64,000 nt of DNA from contig NZ_SLVY01000005.1 in assembly GCF_004345605.1 (NCBI RefSeq), forward strand, positions 186,001 through 250,000, written 5' to 3'. The DNA is from Rhodococcus sp. SMB37 (GTDB lineage Bacteria > Actinomycetota > Actinomycetes > Mycobacteriales > Mycobacteriaceae). This document shows, one piece after another, positions 17,746 through 28,385 of the stretch. Below the pieces are notes generated by a model that saw only the letters and a program-made list of their open reading frames with translations, searched no databases and was not told the DNA's origin. Within the stretch, counting starts at the first letter, position 1, and the number at the start of each line of letters is the position of its first letter. A program made the position numbers and the translations under genes.

Positions 17746-19023
17746 TCAACCGTTGGGTAGTAGGAACAGCAGCGGACCGAACGCCACGAACGCACCCACC
17801 CCGACAGCGATGAGCTGACTGGTGATGTCGTCTGTGCGGCGCAGAACCCGCACCAGCGCCACGAGGCCGACGATCACCAGCAACGCAAGACCGAACGCCA
17901 CCCACGGCATCATGTCCCACAGCTTCTCGAAACCCTTGAACAACAGACCGCCGACGACGATCGCAGCGACGCTCTCTCCGATGAGCAGCATCCACTGCTT
18001 GGCGCTGCCCCCGGACCCGTCGACGCTGTCGTCCGTGGTGGTGTCGGGCTTGCCCTTGCCGGAGCTGCTCTTCGACGACGCACCGGACGACCCGGCCTCG
18101 TCCTTCGACGCCGCCTTTCCGCTGGAGCCGGTCTTGCTCTTCGCGGACCCCTTGCTCGGCGCAGCCTTGCCCTTCGACGAGGACTTGCTCTTCGAGGACG
18201 CCTTACCGCCGTCCTCGTCCTTCGTGATACCGATGGTGTCGGTGTCGCCGTCATCGTCGTCGGCGCCGGTTCCCTGAAGATCGCTCGCAGGACCCGAGAG
18301 CAATCGGGGCTCCGGAACATCCGATGCCCGCGAGGACGGTGATGCCGGCGAAACCGTCGGCACGGGCCCGGCCACGTTGTCCAAGTGTGCCCTCGCTCGA
18401 CGCGGCAGGGCCTCCGGGCGGATGATCTCGGTCGGCGATTCGACCTTCGCGCCGTCCGAGACCGTGGTCGGACGGTCCGCCACGGTGCCCTTTCCGAAAG
18501 CAGCCTTGCCGGTGGACGACTTTCCGACCGCGGGCTTACGGCCGGCCGACTTGGCGGTGGTGGACTCGACGACAGCAGGAGTCACCGTCGTCGCGTCCGT
18601 GTCGGCCACCTTCGGGCCGGCCGCCTTCGGCGAGATCGTCGTCAGTTCGTTGGCGGACGGCGGTGCCGGAGTCGACAGGGTCGGTGTCGCGACCTTCGGG
18701 GTCTCGGGTACGACCGGCTCGACCTGTGGGGTCTCAGGAACGGCAGGCTCCACTTTCGGAGTCCTCGGGGTCGCCACCGCGGGCGTCTGCGGACTGCGAT
18801 CGTCGACAACCGACCCGCTGCGGGGCTCCGGCTTCGCGGCCGGCTCCGGCTCCGCGGGCACTCGTGTGATCGGAATCTCACCGGTCAGTTCCGCCACCGA
18901 GATCCCGCCGGTGGTGCCACGACGGCGGCGGCCACCGCTGCGCGAACCCACCTTCTTGCCGTTCCGCGCGAGCAGTTCCGCTACCGAAATCTGTCCGGTA
19001 TCCGTGCTCTTGCCGTCGGTCAC
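17746..19023 (-). CDS. low-complexity Pro/Ala/Ser/Lys-rich protein with C-terminal membrane helices
   Basis: A 425-residue protein in three parts. The N-terminus has two copies of an ISVAEL motif (residues about 12 and 41), separated by an Arg/Gly-rich stretch. Residues 55-335 are disordered, rich in Pro, Thr and Val and then in Ser, Gly and Lys with many KSSSKGK-like repeats. The last 90 residues hold three hydrophobic helices, ending GVGAFVAFGPLLFLLP. It resembles Rv0497 in arrangement and place. The GTG start overlaps the ppx stop. A role at the membrane near polyphosphate metabolism is only a guess. Confidence 0.75.
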   Translation of the reverse strand: MTDGKSTDTGQISVAELLARNGKKVGSRSGGRRRRGTTGGISVAELTGEIPITRVPAEPEPAAKPEPRSGSVVDDRSPQTPAVATPRTPKVEPAVPETPQVEPVVPETPKVATPTLSTPAPPSANELTTISPKAAGPKVADTDATTVTPAVVESTTAKSAGRKPAVGKSSTGKAAFGKGTVADRPTTVSDGAKVESPTEIIRPEALPRRARAHLDNVAGPVPTVSPASPSSRASDVPEPRLLSGPASDLQGTGADDDDGDTDTIGITKDEDGGKASSKSKSSSKGKAAPSKGSAKSKTGSSGKAASKDEAGSSGASSKSSSGKGKPDTTTDDSVDGSGGSAKQWMLLIGESVAAIVVGGLLFKGFEKLWDMMPWVAFGLALLVIVGLVALVRVLRRTDDITSQLIAVGVGAFVAFGPLLFLLPNG

Positions 19024-19973
19024 TTGGATGCCACCACCAGTTCGCCGCCCATCTCAGTGTCGAGCTTCCGAAGAATCAAACCCTCACGCAGCGCCCACGG
19101 GCAGATCTCCAGGGTTTCCACCCCGAGCGCCCGCATGCTCGCTTCGGCCACCAGCGCACCCGCGACGAGCTGCTGGGACCGGTCCGAGCTCACACCCTCG
19201 AGCTCAGCACGGTCGGACGTCGTCATCCGCGAAATGAACGCGATCAGCTGCCGTAGGCCGCTCGCGGTCAACGTCCGCCGTACACGGATACCCGCCGACG
19301 ACGGTGCTGCACCTGTCAATCGTGCCAGTGTGCGGAAAGTCTTGGAAGTCGCAACGGAAAGGTCCGGGTCGCCGGCATGACGCAGATGCTTCGTCGGCTC
19401 CGCAAGCTCGGCATCGAGCCAGTCGCGCAATGCCGCGATACGGCGCTTTCCGGGAGGGTCCTCCCGGAACCAGTCACGGGTCAGACGCCCGGCACCGAGC
19501 TGCAGTGAGTACGCCAGGTCCGGGTCCTCGTCACCGCCGAAGGTCAGCTCGAGCGAGCCACCACCGATGTCGACATTGAGGATGCGGCCGGCACTCCACC
19601 CGTACCAGCGGCGCACCGCCAGGAACGTCAGTCGAGCCTCGTCGACTCCCGACAGGACGTCGAGGTTGACCCCGGCCTCGTTCCGGACCCGGGCGAGGAC
19701 TTCCTCCGAGTTCCCTGCATCGCGGACAGCCGAGGTGGCGAAGGCCATGAGCTCACCGCACCCGGAGGTCGCGGCGATGCTGGCGAACTCCCCTGCCGTC
19801 TCCACGAGTCGATCGGCACCGGAGACGGTGAGGTTCCCGTCGTCGTCGATGTTCTCGGACAACCGCAGTGTTGCCTTGGTCGAGCTCATAGGTGTGGGGT
19901 GGCCGCCACGATGGGCGTCCACCACCAGCAGATGAACGGTGTTGCTTCCGACGTCGAGTACCCCTAGGCGCAC
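19020..19973 (-). CDS. Ppx/GppA-family exopolyphosphatase
   Basis: A 317-residue actin-fold phosphatase of the short Ppx/GppA type. The two ATP/phosphate-binding motifs are [14 protein letters not shown] near the start and [13 protein letters not shown] at about 147-160. It likely hydrolyses polyphosphate or pppGpp; short actinobacterial versions (PPX1, Rv0496) mostly act on polyphosphate. The GTG at 19973 sits back to back with the gene on the other strand, leaving almost no leader. Its closeness to SenX3-RegX3 fits phosphate physiology. Confidence 0.9.
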   Translation of the reverse strand: MRLGVLDVGSNTVHLLVVDAHRGGHPTPMSSTKATLRLSENIDDDGNLTVSGADRLVETAGEFASIAATSGCGELMAFATSAVRDAGNSEEVLARVRNEAGVNLDVLSGVDEARLTFLAVRRWYGWSAGRILNVDIGGGSLELTFGGDEDPDLAYSLQLGAGRLTRDWFREDPPGKRRIAALRDWLDAELAEPTKHLRHAGDPDLSVATSKTFRTLARLTGAAPSSAGIRVRRTLTASGLRQLIAFISRMTTSDRAELEGVSSDRSQQLVAGALVAEASMRALGVETLEICPWALREGLILRKLDTEMGGELVVASK

Positions 19974-20006
19974 ATGAATACGGTACTGGGTCTACCGTCG
20001 GGGGTT

Positions 20007-20819
20007 GTGACAGCAGGTATGTCCGGAGCTCAGCCCAAGATCGTTCCGGCCCCAGAAGTTCCTCTCGACTTTCCACGCGAGTGGGTCGAGTTCACCGACC
20101 CCGACAACGACGAACACATCATCGCTGCAGACATGACTTGGCTGCTCTCCCGGTGGACTTGCGTGTTCGGGACACCCTCGTGCCAAGGCATCATTTCCGA
20201 GCGACCCGACGACGGGTGCTGCTCGCACGGAGCCTTCCTGACCGACAGCGACGACCGGAAGAAACTGGCCAGGGCGGTGAAGCATCTCACTCCCGACGAC
20301 TGGCAATTCATGGAGAAGGGACTCGGCAAGAAGGGGTTCCTCGAGGAGGACGAGCTCGAGGACGAACCCGCGCTGCGCACGCGCCGCTACAAGGGCGCGT
20401 GCATTTTCCTGAATCGTCCGGGCTTCGAGGGCGGTGTGGGCTGCGCGCTCCACAAGATGGCGCTGCGTCGCGGGATCGAGCCGCTCGAGATGAAGCCGGA
20501 CGTGTGCTGGCAGCTCCCGATCCGCCGGACCCAGGATTGGGTGGAACGACCGGACGGCACCGAGGTCCTGCGCACCGCGATCACAGAATTCGATCGGCGA
20601 GGCTGGGGTGAGGGCGGCCACGATCTGGACTGGTACTGCTCCGGCTCACCCGATGCGCATGTCGGCACGAAGCCGGTATGGCAGTCGTACGCCCCCGAGC
20701 TCCGGGAGCTCATCGGTAAGCCGGCCTACGACGAACTCGCCCGCCTGTGCAAGCGTCGCGAAGGCCTCGGACTGATCGCGATCCATCCCGCTACCGCGGT
20801 CGCCGAGCACCACCACTGA
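20007..20819 (+). CDS. cysteine-rich conserved protein of unknown function (Rv0495c-like)
   Basis: A 270-residue soluble protein with many spaced cysteines: [44 protein letters not shown] and RLCKRR. The pattern suggests metal or Fe-S binding, like the CxxC-rich YkgJ-type proteins, but I cannot assign it with certainty. The GTG at 20007 follows a GGGGG stretch; an ATG at 19974 abuts the ppx start codon and an ATG at 20019 is also usable. It is conserved next to ppx and senX3-regX3 in the mycobacterial order. A strong hairpin follows. Confidence 0.8.
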   Translation: MTAGMSGAQPKIVPAPEVPLDFPREWVEFTDPDNDEHIIAADMTWLLSRWTCVFGTPSCQGIISERPDDGCCSHGAFLTDSDDRKKLARAVKHLTPDDWQFMEKGLGKKGFLEEDELEDEPALRTRRYKGACIFLNRPGFEGGVGCALHKMALRRGIEPLEMKPDVCWQLPIRRTQDWVERPDGTEVLRTAITEFDRRGWGEGGHDLDWYCSGSPDAHVGTKPVWQSYAPELRELIGKPAYDELARLCKRREGLGLIAIHPATAVAEHHH

Positions 20820-20824
20820 CCCAC

Positions 20825-20860
20825 GCGTGGTTTCGGTAGCTGCGGCTACCGAAACCACGC
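20825..20860. terminator. bidirectional hairpin between convergent genes
   Basis: A perfect 16-bp stem (GCGTGGTTTCGGTAGC at 20825-20840, complement at 20845-20860) with a 4-nt loop lies exactly between the stops of the Cys-rich gene and regX3. It likely serves both converging transcripts. Confidence 0.75.
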
Positions 20861-20868
20861 ACCGGGCG

Positions 20869-21558
20869 TCAGCCCTCCAGCTTGTAACCCAGGCCGCGCA
20901 CCGTCACGAGATGCTGCGGCTTCGCGGGGTCGGTCTCGATCTTCGAACGCAGCCGCTTGACGTGGACGTCGAGGGTTTTCGTGTCGCCCACGTAGTCCGC
21001 TCCCCACACTCGGTCGATGAGCTGCCCACGCGTCAGAACGCGTCCCGAATTACGCAGCAGGTATTCGAGCAGATCGAACTCCTTCAGCGGTAGGGCGACG
21101 TCCTCACCGTTGACCTGCACGACGTGGCGGTCGACGTCCATGCGCACCGGACCGGCCGCAAGCACGGCGTCGTCCTGCCCGATCTCGATGTCGGGGTCGG
21201 CGCCCCGCCGCAGCACCGCACGGATCCGGGCGATGAGTTCCCGGGCCGAGTACGGCTTGGTCACATAGTCGTCGGCACCGAGTTCCAGTCCCACGACCTT
21301 GTCGATTTCGCTGTCGCGGGCGGTCACCATGATGACCGGCACACCCGAACGGCTCCTCAACTGCTTGCACACGTCGGTGCCGCTCATGCCCGGCAACATC
21401 AGGTCGAGGAGGACGATGTCTGCCCCGCCCCGGTCGAACTCTGCCAACGCCGTGGGTCCGTCGCCCGCGATCGTGGTCTCGAACCCTTCCTTGCGCAGCA
21501 GGAATGCGAGCGGATCCGCCAGCGACTCCTCGTCCTCCACGATCAGCACACGCGTCAC
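20869..21558 (-). CDS. regX3: response regulator RegX3 (phosphate starvation)
   Basis: The OmpR/PhoB-class partner of SenX3. The 229-residue protein has a receiver domain with the phosphorylated D52 in LLDLMLPGMSG, the conserved T in VTARDS and the K in YVTKPYSARE, then a winged-helix DNA-binding domain (about 130-226) with LKEFDLLEYLLRNSGRVLTR and VDVHVKRLR-type recognition sequence TLDVHVKRLRSKIE. It activates phosphate-scarcity genes when SenX3 phosphorylates it. The GTG at 21558 has GGAGGA upstream. The gap from senX3 is 65 bp, without the long repeats present in M. tuberculosis. Confidence 0.95.
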   Translation of the reverse strand: MTRVLIVEDEESLADPLAFLLRKEGFETTIAGDGPTALAEFDRGGADIVLLDLMLPGMSGTDVCKQLRSRSGVPVIMVTARDSEIDKVVGLELGADDYVTKPYSARELIARIRAVLRRGADPDIEIGQDDAVLAAGPVRMDVDRHVVQVNGEDVALPLKEFDLLEYLLRNSGRVLTRGQLIDRVWGADYVGDTKTLDVHVKRLRSKIETDPAKPQHLVTVRGLGYKLEG

Positions 21559-21623
21559 CGTTGCGTCCTCCGTTGCTTTCTCGGTTCTGTTCCACCCGAT
21601 TCCGGGTGCGGTTCCGGTCGGAC

Positions 21624-22796
21624 TCATTGTCCGACCGCCGTATCGTGCCGCGTTGCGGCGGGCTCGTTGTCGGGCTTTTCGAAATGAGCGGGGATGAGCA
21701 GGGTGAACGTCGAGCCGGTTCCGGGCTTGCTCCACAGCACGATGTCGCCGTGGTGATTCGCGGCGACGTGCTTGACGATCGCAAGCCCCAGACCGGTGCC
21801 TCCCGTTGCCCGCGACCGCGCTTTGTCGACGCGGAAGAAGCGCTCGAACACGCGCTCCTGGTACTGGCGCTCGATCCCGATTCCTCGATCGGTGACCGCG
21901 ACCGCGACACATCCGTCGCGCAGAGACCTGCTCACCGTCACCGGACTGCCCGGTGGGGAGTAGGCGATCGCGTTCTCTATGAGGTTGGTCAACGCGGTCA
22001 CCAACAGGGGATGGTCGCCGAGCATCTGGTATCCGGTCGGGCGGTCGGTGTTGATCTCGATGGTCGCGTTCTCGGCGGTGAGCCGTGTGCGGTCGAGAGC
22101 GTCCTCGATCACTGTGTCGACATCGACTTCCTCGAGGTCCGGGAGCTTCTCGGCGCCCTGCAACCGCGACAAAGCGATCAACTCCGTGACCATGTTGCCG
22201 AGCCGGGTCGCTTCGCTCTGGACCCGCTGCCCGAAGTGCCGCACGCTCTCGGGATCGTCGATGGATTCGAGCAGGGCCTCTGCCAGCAACGCCATCGCGC
22301 CGACCGGTGTCTTGAGTTCGTGGCTGACGTTGGCGACGAAGTCTCGGCGGGTGGCTTCCATCCGGACCTGTTCGGAGTCGTCGTAGGCGTACAGCACCAC
22401 GAAGCGGGGATCGTCGTCGAGCAATTTCTTGGCGATGCACCGCACCGCGACACGGTCGCGGCCGTGCGGGTTCTTCCGGCTGAGGTCGAGCTCGACGGTG
22501 GTCCCGCCCTCGAGGATCCGGCCGGCCGCGATCCACGCGCGTTCGTCGAGAAGCCGCCGGCTGACGAGACCCAACTCCTCCGCGCGCGGGTTGTAGAGAA
22601 TGACGTCGTGGAACTTGTCGACTACGGCAATGCCGGTGGATGCGCCGTACACGACGCGGTCCAACACGGTTGCCATTGTGAGTTCGTCGTCGTCGTTGCG
22701 GTCGCGACGACGACGCGACCACATCAGTGAGGCGGCGAGCAGTGCGCCCAGCATTGCGGCGACCACGGCCACCAGGACGATCTGCAGAACATTCAC
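21624..22796 (-). CDS. senX3: sensor histidine kinase SenX3
   Basis: The membrane sensor of the phosphate-responsive SenX3-RegX3 pair. The 390-residue protein has an N-terminal hydrophobic segment (residues about 3-26), a PAS-like domain (about 40-150) with no large extracytoplasmic loop, the H-box with H159 in FVANVSHELKTPVGAM, and the ATPase domain with N-, G1- and G2-type motifs (LTNLIENAIAYSP, VTDRGIGIE, TGGTGLGLAIVKH). The GTG at 22796 fits the family's short N-terminus, but no clear ribosome site precedes it, so translation may be leaderless. It is followed by regX3. Confidence 0.95.
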   Translation of the reverse strand: MNVLQIVLVAVVAAMLGALLAASLMWSRRRRDRNDDDELTMATVLDRVVYGASTGIAVVDKFHDVILYNPRAEELGLVSRRLLDERAWIAAGRILEGGTTVELDLSRKNPHGRDRVAVRCIAKKLLDDDPRFVVLYAYDDSEQVRMEATRRDFVANVSHELKTPVGAMALLAEALLESIDDPESVRHFGQRVQSEATRLGNMVTELIALSRLQGAEKLPDLEEVDVDTVIEDALDRTRLTAENATIEINTDRPTGYQMLGDHPLLVTALTNLIENAIAYSPPGSPVTVSRSLRDGCVAVAVTDRGIGIERQYQERVFERFFRVDKARSRATGGTGLGLAIVKHVAANHHGDIVLWSKPGTGSTFTLLIPAHFEKPDNEPAATRHDTAVGQ

Positions 22797-22905
22797 GATT
22801 CGAATCGTAATGACACACGACCGCGGAGCGACAGCGGGTAGCCAACACTCTCTGCACGTCACGGGTCATTTTTCGGTGGTTGGCCCGGTGTTCACCTGAA
22901 ATTTG

Positions 22906-22946
22906 CCGAACCCCGCGCGACGACGAGTCGCACGGGGTTCGGTTTT
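22906..22946. terminator. intrinsic terminator between gpm and senX3
   Basis: Arms CCGAACCCCG (22906-22915) and CGGGGTTCGG (22933-22942) enclose a second stem GCGAC/GTCGC. On the + strand TTTT follows; on the leftward strand the hairpin is followed by CAAATTT. It separates the phosphoglycerate mutase transcript from senX3-regX3. Confidence 0.75.
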
Positions 22947-22959
22947 GTCCGGTTGCGCC

Positions 22960-23706
22960 CTACTTGGCGCCCTGGTTCGCGACGGCAGCAGCGCCTGCCG
23001 CAGCAGCCTCGGGGTCGAGGTAGGTTCCGCCGGGGTTCAGCGGACGCAGATTCTCGTCGAGGTCGTAACGCAGCGGGATGCCGGTCGGAATGTTCAGGCC
23101 TGCGATGTCCTCGTCGGAGATGCCGTCGAGGTGCTTGACCAGTGCCCGCAACGAGTTTCCGTGAGCGGTGACCAGCACGGTCCTACCCGCCAGCAGGTCC
23201 TTCGAGATGGTCTCTTCCCAGTACGGGATCAAGCGGGTCACGACGTCCTGGAGGCACTCGGTCAGCGGTACCTCGTCGACGTCCGCGTAGCGCGGATCCT
23301 GGTCCTGGCTGTACTTCGAACCGGGCTCGATCGGGGGCGGAGGGGTGTCGTAGCTACGACGCCAGAGCATGAACTGCTCGTCGCCGAACTCGTCCTTGAT
23401 CTCGGCCTTGTTCTTCCCTTGCAAGGCACCGTAGTGACGCTCGTTGAGTCGCCAGTCGCGCACGACCGGGATCCAGTGACGGTCTGCAGCGTCGAGAGCG
23501 AAGTTCGCGGTGCTGATCGCACGACGCAGCAGCGAGGTGTAGAGGACATCGGGAAGAACATTCTGCTCTGCGAGCAGGGCGCCTGCGCGCTTACCCTCTG
23601 CGACACCCTTGTCGGTGAGGTGCACGTCGACCCAGCCGGTGAACAGGTTCATCGCGTTCCATTCGCTCTCGCCGTGGCGGAGCAGAACAAGTGTTCCGAT
23701 ACTCAT
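22960..23706 (-). CDS. gpmA: 2,3-bisphosphoglycerate-dependent phosphoglycerate mutase
   Basis: Interconverts 3- and 2-phosphoglycerate in glycolysis and gluconeogenesis. The 248-residue protein has the phosphohistidine motif [10 protein letters not shown] with H11, the ENRFCGW-equivalent [11 protein letters not shown], the RRAIST and ERHYGALQG segments and the second histidine in [15 protein letters not shown]. The C-terminal tail is alanine-rich. The ATG at 23706 has GGAGCC upstream; in-frame sequence further out is not coding-like. It sits upstream of senX3-regX3 as in mycobacteria, separated by a terminator. Confidence 0.96.
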   Translation of the reverse strand: MSIGTLVLLRHGESEWNAMNLFTGWVDVHLTDKGVAEGKRAGALLAEQNVLPDVLYTSLLRRAISTANFALDAADRHWIPVVRDWRLNERHYGALQGKNKAEIKDEFGDEQFMLWRRSYDTPPPPIEPGSKYSQDQDPRYADVDEVPLTECLQDVVTRLIPYWEETISKDLLAGRTVLVTAHGNSLRALVKHLDGISDEDIAGLNIPTGIPLRYDLDENLRPLNPGGTYLDPEAAAAGAAAVANQGAK

Positions 23707-23846
23707 GGCTCCAATCCTGACACGATCGTGTGGCCGATTCCCCCACGGGCGCGTCAAATGTCCGCTATATCTGACAACACGCGTTGCCATACTTGCCGGG
23801 CGCCGCCCGGCATCACGAAGCGACCATCGCGAACCGGGGGGATCAG

Positions 23847-25631
23847 TTGACCGAATTCCGAATGACCCGACGTACCGTCCTGACCGCATTCGGCGCCCTC
23901 GGCGCAGGCGCCGTCTTCCCCGGCGTCGCCCACACCGGGCCACGCTCGCATTCGGCGCCCCGATCCCCCGCACTACGTTCGAACGGCCGCAGCGTGGCGG
24001 TACTCGGCGGCGGGATGGCAGGTCTCACCGCGGCCCACGAGCTCATCGAGCGCGGATTCGACGTGACGGTGTACGAGCCGACAGCACTCGGCGGCAAGGC
24101 CCGCAGTATGCCGTCACCGGGCACCGCCGCGGGCGGCCGGCTCGACCTTCCGGGCGAGCACGGATTCCGATTCTTCCCCGGCTTCTATCAACACATTCCC
24201 GATACGATGCGTCGAATCCCATTCCCGCACAATCCGAATGGAGTGTTCGACAACCTCGTCCCCGGACCGGCATTCCGCATGTCGATCCCCGGCGGATCGG
24301 ACCTGACGGCACCGAGCTCGATCGACCGGCTCGACGTGTACGACGCCGAGTCGCTGCAGCGTTCGCTCGCCGCCGCATTCTCACTCGGCGGCGCAATCCC
24401 GCCGCACGAACTGTCCGTCTTCCTCCGGAAGCTCACTATGTTCCTGACCAGCAGCATCGAACGCCGGGACGGCGAGTGGGAACATCAGACATGGTCGCAG
24501 ACGCTGGAATCCGACGGAAAGTCGAAGGGGTATCACGATATCCTGGTATCGGCGTTGACCCGGCAGCTCGTGGCCGCGCGTCCCGACAGGGTCTCCACCC
24601 GCACGATCGGCATCATGGGCCAGGCCTTCGTCTGGAATGCGATGGGCGTCGTGCCCGCCTACGGGCACCTCGATCGCCTGTTGTCGGCACCGACCAACGA
24701 AGCCTGGATCGATCCGTGGGCACAGCTGCTTCAGGGCAACGGAGTCCGATTCGAGATGGGCTGGGCTGCTGAATCCTTCGACATGTCGGGCGGGAAGATC
24801 AGCGGCGTCCGCGTCGTCGATTCGTCCGGTAACCGCGCGCAGGTCGAGGCCGACTGGTTCGTCGCCGCGATGCCCGTCGAACGCGCTGTCCCGCTGTGGT
24901 CGCGCGAGATACTCGACGCCGAACCACGTTTGGGTCTCATGCGCAACCTCGTCACGGATTGGATGGTCGGCATCCAATACTTCATGCGCAAACCCACCCC
25001 GATCGCCGCCGGTCACGTCGCATATCTCGGAACGCCGTGGGCGCTCACGTCGATCAGCCAGGCGCAGTTCTGGCGCGGATCGTTCGCCGACCGGTACGGC
25101 GACGGCAGCGCGGCCGACTGTCTCTCGGTCGACATCTCCGATTGGGACACTCCCGGAATCCTCTACGGCAGGACCGCGAAAGAATGTACGGCCGAGGAAA
25201 TCTCGCGAGAGACGTGGGCCCAGATGAAGGCGTGTCTCGACGACACCGGCGAGCAGAATCTCCGCGAGGAGGATCTCGTGTCGTGGTTCATCGATCCCGG
25301 AGTGCGCTGGAATGCCGCGACGAGCCGCAACACCAATGACACTCCGCTCCTGATCAACACGGTGGGATCACATGCCGATCGGCCCGATGCCCGCACCTCG
25401 ATCCCGAATCTGTTCCTGGCGGGCGACTACGTGCGGACCGACATCGACCTGGCGACCATGGAGTCGGCGAACGAGTCCGCCCGAGCCGCTGTGGGCGCAC
25501 TACTCGAGGCTGCCGACTCCCCCGCGCCGCCTCCGGAGATGTTCACGCTGCACGAGCCGCCCGAGTTGCAGCCACTGAGGCAGATCGACGCCGATCGCTA
25601 TCGGTCCGGCCTGCCGCATCTGCTGGCGTGA
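23847..25631 (+). CDS. Tat-exported FAD-dependent oxidoreductase (amine oxidase / COG3349-like)
   Basis: A flavoprotein of about 594 residues. It opens with a twin-arginine-type signal ([21 protein letters not shown]), then the FAD-binding [17 protein letters not shown] motif, LGGKARS and the [14 protein letters not shown] segment typical of phytoene-desaturase- or hydroxysqualene-dehydroxylase-like proteins. The C-terminus has the closing FAD motif [22 protein letters not shown]. The substrate is unknown. The TTG at 23847 is preferred because GGGGGGA lies 5 nt ahead; an ATG at 23862 is the alternative. An exported desaturase-like flavoprotein would need folding with FAD before export, which fits Tat. 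Confidence 0.75.
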   Translation: MTEFRMTRRTVLTAFGALGAGAVFPGVAHTGPRSHSAPRSPALRSNGRSVAVLGGGMAGLTAAHELIERGFDVTVYEPTALGGKARSMPSPGTAAGGRLDLPGEHGFRFFPGFYQHIPDTMRRIPFPHNPNGVFDNLVPGPAFRMSIPGGSDLTAPSSIDRLDVYDAESLQRSLAAAFSLGGAIPPHELSVFLRKLTMFLTSSIERRDGEWEHQTWSQTLESDGKSKGYHDILVSALTRQLVAARPDRVSTRTIGIMGQAFVWNAMGVVPAYGHLDRLLSAPTNEAWIDPWAQLLQGNGVRFEMGWAAESFDMSGGKISGVRVVDSSGNRAQVEADWFVAAMPVERAVPLWSREILDAEPRLGLMRNLVTDWMVGIQYFMRKPTPIAAGHVAYLGTPWALTSISQAQFWRGSFADRYGDGSAADCLSVDISDWDTPGILYGRTAKECTAEEISRETWAQMKACLDDTGEQNLREEDLVSWFIDPGVRWNAATSRNTNDTPLLINTVGSHADRPDARTSIPNLFLAGDYVRTDIDLATMESANESARAAVGALLEAADSPAPPPEMFTLHEPPELQPLRQIDADRYRSGLPHLLA

Positions 25632-25656
25632 GGGTCGAGGTGTCGTGACGAACGCG

Positions 25657-25691
25657 CATGTCCCGCGTGCACGGTGTGCACGCGGGACATG
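25657..25691. terminator. bidirectional hairpin between convergent genes
   Basis: A perfect 16-bp stem (CATGTCCCGCGTGCAC at 25657-25672, complement at 25676-25691) with a 3-nt loop lies between the stops of the FAD oxidoreductase and the Rpf-like gene. It probably terminates both. Confidence 0.75.
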
Positions 25692-25716
25692 TCACGAATC
25701 CGCAGAAGCGGTCGGA

Positions 25717-26201
<485 letters not shown>

Positions 26202-26416
26202 GGTGTAACGACCTGTTCGTTGTCGGTCGGTAACAACGCTAAATGCCAATCACGAAAAGGTCACGGACCGATTTATTGGCACATTCGTGCAGAAAATACC
26301 TTGATCAACAGGGGTTTCACCAGGTGGCAGGATCGAAATTAGAAATTCGAAACAATGAATTACACGCCTGCGATGTGGGAATCGTCACAAAAGAACCTGG
26401 TACAGGCCACGCAAAA
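26202..26416. other. AT-richer intergenic region upstream of the rpf-like gene
   Basis: No gene was found here. This stretch probably contains the rpf promoter. Two GTAAC words (26205-26209 and 26230-26234) are seen; such words are half-sites for the MtrA regulator, which controls rpf genes in related bacteria, but they are not at its usual 6-nt spacing. Base composition is visibly less GC-rich than the flanking genes. Confidence 0.4.
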
Positions 26417-26437
26417 CGGACGAATCAAATGCGTCCG
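26417..26437 (-). terminator. intrinsic terminator after the YbjN-like gene
   Basis: On the leftward strand CGGACG, a 9-nt loop and CGTCCG are followed directly by TTTT, 27-47 nt past the stop of the YbjN-like gene. The stem is short (6 bp). Confidence 0.55.
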
Positions 26438-26463
26438 AATCGCACCGAATCCGAAGTGTGACG

Positions 26464-26988
26464 TTATCGGTCGTCGTCGTTCGGTGCGAAATCGGTTCCG
26501 GTTTCCTGCTCGATGAGGTGCCGGAACGGCTCGAGATTACGCAGCGATTCACCTCGTGACACGCGCCACTCCCATTCACGCTTGATGGACGTGATGAACC
26601 CGATTCCCAGAATGATGTTGAAATCGTAGTCGGCGGCTTCGAGAACCTGGCCGAGCACAGCGTCGAGTTCCTCTGCGGTGACGGAATGCTCCGAGATCCG
26701 GCCGACGAGATAGATGTCGCCTACCTTGTCGAGTGTGTACGCCACTCCGTACAGCCGGCGATTACGCCGCAACAGGTACTTGTAGACGCCCTCGAAGTTT
26801 TCGTCGGGCTTGCGGCACACGAACGCCTCGACACGGAGACCGTGCGTGCCGACCGTCAGCAGTGTGGTGGTCTTCAGCTTGTTCTCGCCGGGTAGTTCGA
26901 CCACGAAGTGGCCGCCCTCCTTACGCGAGAACTCCAGCTCCCGGTCGCGCAGTGTCGCCTCGATCAGTTCACTCAGCCGTTCGCTCAC
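26464..26988 (-). CDS. YbjN-domain protein
   Basis: A 174-residue cytosolic protein of the YbjN (type III secretion chaperone-like fold) family. It opens [20 protein letters not shown], has the central beta-rich segment [25 protein letters not shown] and a [28 protein letters not shown] motif, and ends with an acidic tail. The biochemical role is unknown. The GTG overlaps the mshA stop (GTGA), so it is translated with mshA; the same gene follows mshA in mycobacteria (Rv0486-Rv0487). Confidence 0.88.
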   Translation of the reverse strand: MSERLSELIEATLRDRELEFSRKEGGHFVVELPGENKLKTTTLLTVGTHGLRVEAFVCRKPDENFEGVYKYLLRRNRRLYGVAYTLDKVGDIYLVGRISEHSVTAEELDAVLGQVLEAADYDFNIILGIGFITSIKREWEWRVSRGESLRNLEPFRHLIEQETGTDFAPNDDDR

Positions 26989-28319
26989 GCCTTCACTCCG
27001 CTCGTACGACGCAACTTCCACAATCCACGCTGGCGGCGCAGCGAATGCTCCGTCGAACCGAACGCGCGGTTCCGGCGCATCCCCGCCCGCCGATAGCTCT
27101 CGAGCAGACCCTCCGCGGTGTGCTCCCACGAGAAGTTCTCGGCGTGCTTCGGCGCGGCCTCCGCGTATGCGGCGAGCCTGCCCGGGTCGGAAACGAGCGA
27201 CCCCAACGCGGCCGCCCAATCATCGATCCGATGCCCTTCGACGAGCACACCGGTCTCGCCGCCCCGCACTGCGACACCGAGTCCGCCGACGTCGGCGGCA
27301 ATAACCGGCGTCCCGCATGCCTGTGCTTCGATCGCCACGAGCCCGAAGGACTCCGAATAGCTCGGCACAGCAACAAGGTCAGAGGCCCGATACACCTGAG
27401 CGAGGCGGTCGGACGGCTGCGGAGGCATGAACGTCACCTGTGCGGCGATCCCGAGATCACGGGTGAGTTCGATCAGCGAATCCGGTCGTTCGAGACCGCT
27501 CCCCGACGGGCCACCGACGACGAGCACCCGCAACGGAACGTCGGGCGCATCGGCAATGGCCTGTGCCGCTGCGCGCAGCAGCACATCGGGAGCTTTGAGC
27601 GGCTGGATCCGGCCGACGAACGTCACGATCGTCTCGCGAGGGTCGAGCCCCAGCCGGGCGCGCGCCGCATCCCGGTCACCCGGGCGGTAACGCGACAGAT
27701 CCGCGCCGGGCGCAACGACGTCGATCCGAGACGGATCGGCGCCGTAGATACGTTCGAGCGCGGCAGCTTCGTCGGTGGTGTTCGCGACCATCCGGTCCGA
27801 CTCCGCGACCACCTGTTGTTCCCCGATCTGGCGTGCGGCAGGTTCGGGCTTGTCGCCTGCTGCGAGCGAGGCGTTCTTCACCGCGGCAAGCGTGTGCGCG
27901 GTGTGGACCAACGGCACCCCCCACCGGTCGCGAGCGAGCCACCCGACCTGACCCGACAGCCAATAGTGCGAATGCACCAGGTCGTAGTAGCCCTGGGGGT
28001 GCCGGGCCTCCTCACGCAGCACGCCCGCTGCGAAGGCGCACAGCTGCGTGGGCAAGTCGTGTTTGTCCAGGCCTTCGAACGGTCCTGCCTCGATGTTGCG
28101 TACCAGAACGCCGGGAGCGGCATGCTGCACGGCCGGATCTGCAGACGACGTCGCGCGCGTGAAGATCTCCACTTCGACGCCGCGACGTGCCAGCTGGATC
28201 GCGGTCTGCAGGACGTACACATTCATGCCGCCGGCGTCACCCGTGCCGGGCTGCGCCAGCGGTGAGGTGTGGACCGATATCACGGCCACGCGGTGCGGGC
28301 GGCTGGGCTGGGACGTCAC
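26985..28319 (-). CDS. mshA: D-inositol-3-phosphate glycosyltransferase (mycothiol synthesis)
   Basis: Transfers GlcNAc from UDP-GlcNAc to 1L-myo-inositol 3-phosphate, the first step of mycothiol synthesis. The 444-residue GT-B enzyme (family GT4) has the glycine loop [19 protein letters not shown], the conserved [17 protein letters not shown] and [11 protein letters not shown] blocks, [15 protein letters not shown] and the [14 protein letters not shown] donor-site motif. The GTG at 28319 follows an AGGAGG-like GGAGGG that is unusually close, so the exact start is uncertain. It is followed by the YbjN-like gene. Confidence 0.95.
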   Translation of the reverse strand: MTSQPSRPHRVAVISVHTSPLAQPGTGDAGGMNVYVLQTAIQLARRGVEVEIFTRATSSADPAVQHAAPGVLVRNIEAGPFEGLDKHDLPTQLCAFAAGVLREEARHPQGYYDLVHSHYWLSGQVGWLARDRWGVPLVHTAHTLAAVKNASLAAGDKPEPAARQIGEQQVVAESDRMVANTTDEAAALERIYGADPSRIDVVAPGADLSRYRPGDRDAARARLGLDPRETIVTFVGRIQPLKAPDVLLRAAAQAIADAPDVPLRVLVVGGPSGSGLERPDSLIELTRDLGIAAQVTFMPPQPSDRLAQVYRASDLVAVPSYSESFGLVAIEAQACGTPVIAADVGGLGVAVRGGETGVLVEGHRIDDWAAALGSLVSDPGRLAAYAEAAPKHAENFSWEHTAEGLLESYRRAGMRRNRAFGSTEHSLRRQRGLWKLRRTSGVKA

Positions 28320-28385
28320 CCCTCCATACTGCCTTGCGTATCCTTCTCACGAGGAATCGACCTCCCCCGCCTACGCCGCAGCCGC

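Noticed and set aside
21559-22869. In-frame upstream extension of RegX3 running antiparallel-free through senX3
   Set aside because: The extension is a shifted reading of senX3 on the same strand. RegX3 begins at the GTG at 21558 with GGAGGA before it.
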